From Mesostigma viride (Eukaryota > Streptophyta > Mesostigmatophyceae > Mesostigmatales > Mesostigmataceae): a stretch of 64,000 nt of DNA. The stretch covers positions 1,620,753 to 1,684,752 of the forward strand of contig RPFO01000154.1 in the NCBI GenBank assembly GCA_009746045.1, in the 5' to 3' direction. Positions 56,710 through 64,000 of this stretch are shown piece by piece. A model generated the notes under the pieces. The model worked only from the letters and a program-made list of their open reading frames with translations. It was not told where the DNA came from and made no database searches. Made by a program: the position numbers and the translations under genes. The number at the start of each line of letters is the position of its first letter. Within the stretch, counting starts at the first letter, position 1.

Positions 56710-56849
56710 ATCGTGAATGACTCGAAAATGCGGACAAGATAACGGCAGGTTCGAGCTACCATGGTCCGGATGCCCCAGATTTCGGGCCTGCACTGGTTGT
56801 CTCATTGATCTCTACCCACTTACCGAGAGCCCAATACAGCCGGGCAGTC

Positions 56850-57119
56850 TGATGCAGATCGAAGCCAATCGAGGCAAAGCAAGGCAAAGATCGACAAATA
56901 GCACAGGCTTGACATCCTGGAGATCCGCTCCACACTACATTACTATAGCATAGCAAGGAGGCGACAAGCGCAGGCCGGAAATGGGGAGAATATATAGCAT
57001 ATGGTGATCACAGTTTTTGTATCCGTCATTCTCATTATTTGTGAGTAGTATAAATTATTCATTCGGGCAGCAAGAATGAATAAGGGTTGATGCGGTGCAG
57101 CAAGCCTATTTATGGACCT
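56850..57119. other. No supported gene
   Basis: Short AT-richer spacer between the repeat cluster and the minus-strand gene. Confidence 0.4.
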
Positions 57120-57527
57120 TCAGTACCGGTAGGGCGGCCAGGGTCCCTGGATGGGGGCCAGCTGCAGCTGCTGCCTCAGCGCCGGGGGCAAGCCTGCAAC
57201 TGCTACCTCCAGTTTTTCGCTGGCCGCCACCTGGCGTGTCTCTTCTAGCACCGCAGCACATTTGGCGATCGCGGTGGCCAAGTCGGAAGTGAACCATGCA
57301 CCGGCCTCCTCGGTTAGCTCTTTCGAATCTCTGTGATCCGTAGCGGGGGCCCCTTGGGTGGCCCCACTCTGTCCAGCCCTGTTTTCATAGCTCAGCCCTC
57401 TGCTTTGATGAGATGGGCTTGGCCCGGCCATGTATTCGGATAGCGTCGTTGCCGGAAGCGAGAGAAGTTCGATGAGCTCGTTCTCGGCGTCGAGTTCTCG
57501 GTGGTTTTGGGCCAGCAGGTTGTGGGC
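57120..57527 (-). CDS. Putative plastid-targeted protein, exon 2
   Basis: On minus the acceptor accgcgcag precedes 57527 and the stop is at 57122-57120; phase 0, matching exon 1. It encodes AHNLLAQNHRELDAENELIE, LLSLPATTLSEYMAG, a polar low-complexity stretch (SPSHQSRGLSYENRAGQSGA), then TEEAGAWFTSDLATAIAKCA, AVLEETRQVAASEKLEVAVA and a C-terminal GPWPPYRY. The second half looks helical. I do not recognise the family. With exon 1 the protein would be about 235 residues. No transposon features were seen in it. Confidence 0.5.
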   Translation of the reverse strand, partial: AHNLLAQNHRELDAENELIELLSLPATTLSEYMAGPSPSHQSRGLSYENRAGQSGATQGAPATDHRDSKELTEEAGAWFTSDLATAIAKCAAVLEETRQVAASEKLEVAVAGLPPALRQQLQLAPIQGPWPPYRY

Positions 57528-58035
57528 CTGCGCGGTTGCACAGGCCAACGAAAATTGTGGTCACGCATACGAGTTTTTTAGTGCAATTGCTGCGGTGGGA
57601 CGGCAGCCACGAAACGTTAGTCGACGGTGAGGAGACGCGAATGGACGGTGCGATGGTGGGTACCAGATGTTGGGTGCCTGATGAAAAGAACCGGCGCCCA
57701 CGCACTTAGATTATGAGTCAGCTGAGGATCGCCAAGGTCCAGCATATGACCAGAGAAACCGAGAGGAGACTTCCTAGGATTGAACAAAGCAATAAGAAAT
57801 GACGACTTAGATAGGCGAGCGGGGGTGTGCCCCTTGCATGCTAACTTCGGAGGCAAGAGGAGCCTTTAAACGACGGCATTCTATGCATGTGGCAGGCAAC
57901 AAAACAGAAGCAGGGGTGGGGAGGCTTTCGACGTATACGTGCGCAGGAGGGATAGGGCGCTGGGCGGGTCGGGCGCGGTCGGGTGCGGGGCTAAGGGCGA
58001 AAACGGCAGAAGGGCCTAAATAAATGGAAATTTAC

Positions 58036-58332
58036 CATAGCAACTCCTACAAGCGGCCATCCCGGGGCAGCACTCTTTACTCGGTAAAGAATCCTTTCTG
58101 CGTCCTCGAGGGAGCACTGTCGCCCATTCCTCCCATAAAGCTGACCTTTTGGTGCCTCTAATGTTTTCTGCCACCCAGTCATCAGCAGTTCGTTTAACTC
58201 CGCATCAGCTGCTGTTCTGGTAGCGGAGCAGCAGACATCAAGTTTTCGAGAACGGCGCGCAGAGGGTCGATATGAATGGCTCAACCCAACCGGAAGCACT
58301 TTCCCAGGCGCGCAGGCGTGGAAAAGAGCCAT
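58036..58332 (-). CDS. Putative plastid-targeted protein, exon 1
   Basis: ATG at 58332 (minus), donor GTAAAT reading down from 58035, phase 0. The first ~45 residues (MALFHACAPGKVLPVGLSHS, YRPSARRSRKLDVCCSATRT, AADAEL) are rich in Ala, Ser, Arg and hydroxylated residues, almost lack acids, and end in an Arg-rich stretch before VCCSATRTA. This is the look of a plastid transit peptide with a cleavage site near CCS-A. A folded-looking part follows (LNELLMTGWQKTLEAPKGQL, EDAERILYRVKSAAPGWPLV). Function unknown. The 508-nt intron is GT-AG. Confidence 0.5.
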
Positions 58333-59306
58333 TAGGCAAATCAGGAGTAGAAACAGGAAACCCTCAGACGTCTATGCCACAATGCCTTGGACTAGCTGGC
58401 CGTATCCGCGTCTATTTTGCGCTATTCCGCAAAATAATACGTGCCTATGAACAATCGCCAGATCGGAAATGCAGCTGCTGATGTCATAAACTTGCCTTGA
58501 TCCTTCGCCAAAACCCCAATTACACTGGACATAATTTGTTGCAATGTCGCCAGGATGTCGCGTCCAATTCATCAAGGTCGCAATCTGCAACGTTCGCGGC
58601 ATCAAGTTCAGTCATATCCGGAGAGCCAGGCCGTACCGTATCCCTTTGTCATCGCCCTCTTGTTGCAAGTTGATTTTCTCCTCGTGACGCCTCGTGGCTC
58701 CAGATGTACGCATGCAGTACAGCTGTACGCCCTGGTACGTATGTGACACCCACCCACGTGACTAACAGACTTCAGAAGTCGACTTTGCGAAGTGCTCGCG
58801 AGGACAGGACAGGACTGGATTCATGTCTTCGGCAGGTCGGCAAACCAATGAAACCACGCGTGATTCGCGGAAATTTTCACGTAATTACATACGCGCACGA
58901 TCCCTCACAACAGTTTTGCGAAACGCAATATCACGTGATCAACGCACGCTTCCCCATATATGTATCACTTCTCGGCCTCGGAATTCGGTTGGCAAATAGC
59001 ATCATGCATGTTTGCGAGTGACAGACACGCGTATCTCCCGGAGATGCTCCCACGTTACACCGTCATTGGGGAGACCGACCCCAGATTTACGCGCTGGATG
59101 CGACGTCGAGCTCTGGAGCGGTCCTGGCCTGGGACTGTCACGTCAACCCGGTGTGTACGAGCAATTACCCCCGACGCTAGCTAGAGTGCTATCTTTTCCA
59201 TTCTGTCCTTTTTATTGACGTAATTGGCACCTGCTTTCCGCCCTTGGTTATGTGTAACTGGCAAAATTGACCACCATGCATTGGATAGGTGGATCGCCAA
59301 GAAGAC
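58333..59306. promoter_or_regulatory. Shared upstream region of two divergent genes
   Basis: About 970 bp separate the ATG of the minus-strand gene from that of the BTB gene on plus, so any promoters must lie here. No TATA box or repeated operator could be assigned with confidence. Scattered short frames show no domain. Confidence 0.35.
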
Positions 59307-59663
59307 ATGTCTATCCCGGCTCTCATTCAGTCCTACGAAGTTCGGGGCCCATGGTCCGACGCGTCCCTCGTCGTGGAAGGTCGATCTTTGTTTGTAAACC
59401 GCGCCATTTTGTCGGCAAGCAGCTCTATTTTCAACGAGCTTTTCCTTTGCGCGGCCACTGTCGACGCATCCGTGGGCTGCGAACAGGCCGATCGAAGACT
59501 CGACCCTCCAGATCAAAGACGTGGCCATCCAAAGCAGGCAGATGGTTTAGAGCCCGCCTTGGCTACAGTACCGCTTCACGGAAAAACGTTGGGTGAAGTC
59601 GCGTTATGGCTAGCATACGTGCATCCGCTGTCACATGATACACGTCCGCCCCCCGTAACAGAG
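59307..59663 (+). CDS. BTB/POZ-domain protein, exon 1
   Basis: ATG at 59307 and donor GTATGT at 59664, phase 0. MSIPALIQSYEVRGPWSDAS begins the protein, then LVVEGRSLFVNRAILSASSS and IFNELFL. These are the signature first strands and helices of a BTB domain (D..lvv.g..f.vhrailsa.S..F...F). The middle (CEQADRRLDPPDQRRGHPKQ) is an insert unlike the compact family norm. Then GKTLGEVALWLAYVHPLS matches the BTB 'l...L.yiYtg' helix. BTB proteins dimerise and often serve as adaptors for Cullin-3 ubiquitin ligases; a specific partner cannot be named. Confidence 0.75.
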
Positions 59664-61374
59664 GTATGTCTGGCGTTATCTCAATCGCCCCCTTTGCCGA
59701 GCAGTGTTCAGTCAGTGGAAATGCGATGGCAGCATGCGATACCTGTGCCTGTGCATGCAGTCATCTCATCAGCATCCCCTCTGTTGCAAGTTTGACTTGG
59801 ATATCGTTATATTACAAGAAATGTTGACAAGAAAGAAAGAAAGTTTGCAAGCTTGACTCGGGTATCGTTATATTGCACTGCTCTGTTGGTGGATGGCTTG
59901 TATCTTATAGGCTTACTTAGGCAAACTGATAACCAAGATTTCAAGGTGTGTGCAATTATCTTTGGCTCATCGGTCTGTTGAAATTGTTGCTTGGGTTCAA
60001 CAACAATCGAAATGCTTGCATTCTCTGTAAGATTAGAAACATGCTAGCTACTAACAACATCTTCAACTTGTTAGTTGATCGGCAACTTTCAAAGCTGTGA
60101 TGGTGTGAGGTGTGAAAAAAAAAAAAAAGTCACCCTGTCCCTACCCCTTCCCCTGACGTTCTGCCCCACCGTTGCGGGTTGTCGCCTCCACAATTCTCAG
60201 GAATCGGGGGCTGCTACTTACTCAGAAAGCCGCGCATTATGCTTCTGTGCCCTCAATTGACATCCATTTTCCGTAACCTTGGCGAGGTTACATCGTTGAC
60301 CTCCCATCAAGAACCTGGCACCCATTAGCAGCATTCACCGAGGAACTGATCAGTTTTTTGCAAGCAGTCGCAATTGTGAGCTCCTCTCACCCTGTACACT
60401 TGCGCGAGAGCTTCCGCCACTCGGTATACTTGCATCCAGCACCCCCCCACCATTCACTGTCCACCCTTCGTGCTGTGCATCACTCAGGGAATGCATGATT
60501 GAACTGTCCGCCCTGGTCACATCTAATGAGCAGCTGTTTCGATCAGGGGAACAACTAACCCCCCAACGTCAATTGATCCTCCAAGGTTCACCCGCTCCTT
60601 CATTGGCACCTCGCGTCTGCGTCATTGCATGCGTTAAAAAAGAAAGAAAATGAAATTTACGTGATGTTAAGTCCTCCAGCATCCGCTCCAGCCTCCTTGT
60701 CCACCCAAGGACTGGTCGCTGCTGCTCGTTGTGACCAAAGGTCCTCCTCTTGGGTCTGGGTATCAAGTACCTCTGCTCCCACTCATGCCCCCCGTGCCCC
60801 CCATCATTCCTGCTTCCCCCGCCGCAGTGGCAGCTCTCCCCACGTCCTTCGACTTCGCCCTCCTCTCGTCTGTGTCGGGTCCGGGAACTAGCTAGCACTT
60901 GGCCACCCCATCCCGTACCCCATGGCCTTAGAGGGGTTTTCAGTTCTTGTTGTGATCTCTGGGCTAGGGCTTGGCAAGGCATGCAACCACCTTAGGGGGG
61001 GTCTCAGTTCTTGTTGATCTCTGGGCTAGGGCTTGGCAAGGCATGCAACCCCTCCCTCGGTTAGTTTCCATTCTTCTTGAATTACCTCCATTCCCCTCAT
61101 GCCCCCCATTCCCCCCATCGACCCTCGAAAGTGCCATGTGCACGCATTGTAGCGTTTCTCCGCCTGCCCTTCGTTATGCCCAGTTGCCCACCGGACCGTG
61201 TCTACCCATGTCCTTCATCCTGCCCAACGTACAGCAGCGCTTCCCGTCTGACATTTCCTTCCTTCCGCTCCCCACGCATCCGTGCCCGTTCGCCACGCCG
61301 CATCATCTTCATGGGGGGTTGTAATGTGCCGTGCAGGCGTCGGCGGCTCCTTGAGCGGCGGCTCCCTTTCCCTT
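59664..61374. other. First part of BTB intron
   Basis: The GT-AG intron spans 59664-61989. It contains a 58-66-bp tandem pair (ggctagggcttggcaaggca near 60961 and 61021) and a decoy acceptor gtgccgtgcag|gcgtcggcg at 61336. No other gene is supported; C-rich short frames at 60625-61324 lack domain features. Confidence 0.5.
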
Positions 61375-61790
61375 GCTATCGCTAGGAAACACCCCCCTCC
61401 TATCTCTCCCCCTTTCCCTTGCTATCGCTAGGAAACACCCCCCTCCTATCTCTCCCCCTTTCCCTTGCTATCGCTAGAAAACACCCCCCTCCTATCTCTC
61501 CCCCTTTCCCTTGCTATCGCTAGAAAACACCCCCCTCCTATCTCTCCCTCTTTCCCTTGCTATCGCTAGGAAACACCCCCCTCCTATCTCTCCCCCTTTC
61601 CCTTGCTATCTCTAGGAAACACCCCCCTCCTATCTCTCCCCCTTTCCCTTGCTATCGCTAGAAAACACCCCCTCCTATCTCTCCCCCTTTCCCTTGCTAT
61701 CGCTAGGAAACACCCCCCTCCTATCTCTCCCCCTTTCCCTTGCTATCGCTAGGAAACACCCCCCTCCTATCTCTCCCCCTTTCCCCTCTC
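61375..61790. repeat. 46-bp tandem array in the BTB intron
   Basis: Nine units of gctatcgctaggaaacaccc, cccctcctatctctcccc and ctttccctt at a strict 46-bp period, with one unit a base shorter (61651) and small variants (aggaaa/agaaaa, cgct/tctc). Pyrimidine-rich, inside the intron. Confidence 0.93.
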
Positions 61791-61989
61791 TCCGCTCTCC
61801 TCTCAATGCATCTCGCCCATGCCTCTTCTCAATATTTACCATGTACGTTGTCTCTGGGGGGGCAGCACGCCGTTCAGGCATCGACGTGCGGCCGTTCCAT
61901 CGCAGAATTTTCTCAAGTTTTTTCCCCCTTTTCTGCCCGATCTCATTTCAACGCCACTTCACCTCTTGGGGGCCTAACGTTCTGTGCAG

Positions 61990-62211
61990 GCGTCAGCATT
62001 ATCGCTCCTGTCCCTCGCCGACGAATACGACTGCCCTCGCCTCACATGCGTGTGCGAGGATTACTTCTTGGGACGCCACGCCCCTAGGGACGCACACCCT
62101 GGCAGCATCTCACAACACCATGGAGTCTTGGCGGACCGGTTTCGGATGCGGCGCCTGCTTAAGGGCTACGTGGGGCAGATTCGGTCCCCCGCGTTCCCGC
62201 TGTACAGGTAG
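61990..62211 (+). CDS. BTB/POZ-domain protein, exon 2
   Basis: The acceptor is ttctgtgcag ending at 61989, phase 0, joining PPPVTE of exon 1 to ASALSLLSLADEYDCPRLTC and VCEDYFLGRH. The 'LL.LADEY..p.L...CEdyl' helix pair is the end of a BTB domain, so exons 1 and 2 each hold half of it and the join is well supported. The C-terminus (RFRMRRLLKGYVGQIRSPAF, PLYR) is basic and ends at TAG 62209. Because the stop overlaps a possible donor (AG|GTAGGG), further exons cannot be excluded. As written the protein is about 192 residues. Confidence 0.75.
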   Translation, partial: ASALSLLSLADEYDCPRLTCVCEDYFLGRHAPRDAHPGSISQHHGVLADRFRMRRLLKGYVGQIRSPAFPLYR

Positions 62212-62668
62212 GGTGGGCCAGATGCAGTCACCCTCCTTCCCTCTCTATTGCATGGTAGAGTGACCGCATGCTGCCACCCGCACCTTGAGCATGTACGGTA
62301 CAGCCAACCATGCTTGAATGGGCATTTCTACACGCACCGGGTCTCCCTCTGGACCTATACTGTGAGTACCACTAGTACTCTGTGCCGATCATCCCTGACC
62401 TCGGCCGCATCTCATTCACAGCCAATACATCTATTATATATAATATCTAATATATATAATATCTAATTGACATGGCTCTGTATATAGGTTTATAGCTGGG
62501 CGTTTGCTTTGGTTTGAGTGATTTCACTCTGCTGTAAGTAATTATATTTTTAATATATATAATATCTAATATATTAGGTTCCAAGCCTCGATATGATTAC
62601 CTTTCTTTCTTCAAGCTGCCCTTTAGGGCCTTTTTTTGGGCCATCACTTAGAAGAGATCTGATAATCC
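62212..62668. other. No supported gene
   Basis: Sequence 3' of the BTB gene. Two 'taatatatataatatctaat' blocks, at 62437-62468 and 62553-62575, are the only repeats seen. Confidence 0.45.
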
Positions 62669-62697
62669 AATAAGCTGCCTTCTTCTTGATATCATCA

Positions 62698-62733
62698 ACG
62701 GAGTTATGTTCCTAATTAATTAATTAATTAATC
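62698..62733 (+). mobile_element. 36-bp retroposon tail with long target duplication
   Basis: acggagttatgttcct plus a four-unit aatt tail, the last bases of family C. It is flanked by a 29-bp direct repeat with two mismatches (62669-62697 and 62734-62762, both starting aataagctgc and containing ttcttcttgatatcat). This is an insertion truncated to almost nothing but its 3' end, and it shows that the motif is copied by target-primed reverse transcription. Confidence 0.75.
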
Positions 62734-62762
62734 AATAAGCTGCTTTCTTCTTGATATCATGA

Positions 62763-63451
62763 TTTTTTTCTCCGCCTGATCTTTTACATCGCATATTCGA
62801 TTGCAAAGATCAATTTTTCTTGTTGGCACTTTTGGGCTGATCTAGAGCCGGGTCACAAGTCACAACCGATTACTACCCATTACTAGCTGTGTCTCTCGTC
62901 AAATCATCATCAACAGATCTAACATATCTTATTATCTTTTTTATATACTCATCCCTTCCTGCTCAGTATTCCTTTTTTTCCCTTCTTGACCTATTTGTAT
63001 CCGAACAAGAAAACCCCGCGCCCATACCTCCATTTCCGACCTAGTAATCCAGAATTGCGCGTCATGCTTGATCGACAATATGACTTTCTGTGCTATCTAC
63101 ATTAGATTGGGTAGTACTTAGGAGAAACTGGTGGTAGGATGATCCAAAATGTATGTGCGTGCTCCCCTTGGTGCAAACATCCATGGGACGTGAATCAGGA
63201 CGGCACAACACGCCATGGCATGCAACATCACTTGGACGATTGCGGCACTAGGCGTGACGTCACATGAACCCATACGGCAGGGAGGGATGCCTCATTCAAC
63301 CAGCCCACGCTTGCCTATAATGTCTTGCTTGGGAACGTACTAACTGTTTCAATAAAAACGCCAACCAGCTCACTGGTCATGCATTACCGGCTCTCTTAAT
63401 TGTTCTGGGCAATGCATGTGTCTCGGCTCAACGCGTTGGGGCCGGCTCTAA
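62763..63451. other. No supported gene
   Basis: Intergenic sequence. Near 63400-63470 a 'attgttctgggcaa' segment is present twice. Confidence 0.4.
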
Positions 63452-64000
63452 CAATTGTTCTGGGCAACGCTTCTCGGCATTTTCTCTGGGTGTGCCACAA
63501 GCAGGCATTCGACCGGCTCGCTTCCTCCCTGGGACGTCCCTGCCCCTCCAGCCGCTGTGACCAACCTGCTGCCTCTACCGGGGGACAAAAAGTCCCCGGC
63601 ACTAGCCAGCAGTAAAGGCAGGTATACCAGTATCAATGGCATTGAGCGTGGAGTGTCATGCCATGATGATGGCCATGATGTACACTTGCACAGCTTGCCG
63701 AGCTGGCAGCCGTCTCCAGTGTCAGTCTTAAGCGGCCCTGACCCCCAAGAGGACCGACTCAGCCCTGCCCCGGAATTACTTGCTGAACATGCTGCTGAGG
63801 ACATCAATGATGACGAGGCTGCTGCTGCTGATGATGATGATCATGATCATGATAATTCTGGCATCTGCCTTGCGTCCATCCTGGGCGACAAGGCGCACGT
63901 CGAGCGGCTGAGCCACGCCGCGCTGGTGCAGGTTGTCCGTGCGCTCTACCTAAGGACCGCTCATGCGCACCAAGCGGGGCTCATGGCGCGGTGCCTGCTG
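63452..64000 (+). CDS. Open exon running off the right edge, acidic protein (partial)
   Basis: A frame opens after TAA at 63449 and stays open for 183 codons to the window end. There is no in-frame ATG before the last few codons, so it is an internal exon; ccctccag ending at 63551 is a plausible acceptor. From there: AVTNLLPLPGDKKSPALASS, HDDGHDVHLHSLPSWQPSPV, an acidic run (DINDDEAAAADDDDHDHD), then a folded-looking NSGICLASILGDKAHVERLS, HAALVQVVRALYLRTAHAHQ. Codon use becomes GC-rich towards the edge. No family recognised. Confidence 0.5.

Larger units (their letters stand above)
54435..56830. repeat. Inverted duplication of a retroelement fragment, centred near 55350
   Basis: The left arm contains family A copy 2 (54542-54700, plus) and a block at 54890-55330. 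Both return inverted on the right: 55395-55770 and 55980-56236 plus 56721-56830. Read outward from the centre, each arm carries the same protein-like sequence: minus strand 55420-55094 gives SQLHRFSRLCSYRVDF, LLQRLLVKDYDRAIMLRQVR and HPHLFG; plus strand 55349 onward gives the diverged DPDIMLHQVRYIF. The 'RF.R.CS...F...L..LL...Y' pattern is reminiscent of the segment after the reverse-transcriptase palm in retroelements. The right arm is lengthened by insertions at 55771 and 56248. Confidence 0.65.

Noticed and set aside
63448-63807. 119-residue minus-strand frame at the right edge
   Set aside because: The plus strand there is open for 183 codons with more protein-like, GC-rising codon use; the minus frame looks like its shadow.

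Overview
This is eukaryotic nuclear DNA. Coding stretches are GC-rich, short or very long exons separated by GT-AG introns, with low-complexity arrays and mobile-element debris between them. A green-lineage alga is the best guess, not proven. Four things point that way: extensin/pherophorin-like Ser-Pro-rich linkers; cysteine-bounded modules resembling the ectodomain of plant ALE2-type receptor kinases; a TGTAA motif after the large gene; and a two-exon gene whose N-terminus looks like a plastid transit peptide. No bacterial operon, CRISPR array or rRNA gene was seen.

Positions 1519-33445 (+ strand) can be assembled into one giant gene of about 16 exons and roughly 5,870 codons. Nearly every junction keeps phase. 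The product has a signal peptide and 12 C-type-lectin-like domains (CTLDs). It also has three copies of a malectin-like beta-sandwich, a fibrinogen-like region, three LamG-like domains and two legume-lectin-like domains. Two Ser-Pro-rich linkers follow, with two ALE2-like modules and Ig-like 'DATPPSV' repeats. The C-terminus is a multi-pass membrane domain that resembles the fungal/algal TRP-like (FLC/Pkd2) family, with a Ser-rich cytosolic tail. I infer a cell-surface lectin-array channel or receptor. A four-CTLD plus malectin-like block occurs twice: the first copy is split by introns, the second lies within one exon. Most introns hold their own tandem array, and several contain extra copies of the neighbouring exon-intron junction. 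The most striking is a 94-bp unit repeated ten times that carries an in-phase 39-nt pseudo-exon.

Positions 34-57 kb hold no confident host gene. They are a mosaic of transposons: two hAT-like elements with perfect 8-bp target duplications; a CACTA-like element bounded by inverted GTAAAA-type arrays; a second CACTA-type end beside a CTCAGG array; a piggyBac-like element at TTAA; LINE 3' fragments with target duplications; decayed reverse-transcriptase ORFs; a large inverted duplication; and short retroposons ending in a hairpin plus (TTAA)n tail.

Positions 57-64 kb return to genes. A minus-strand two-exon putative plastid protein (57120-58332) is divergent from a plus-strand BTB-domain gene (59307-62211), and an acidic open exon runs off the right edge (63452-64000).
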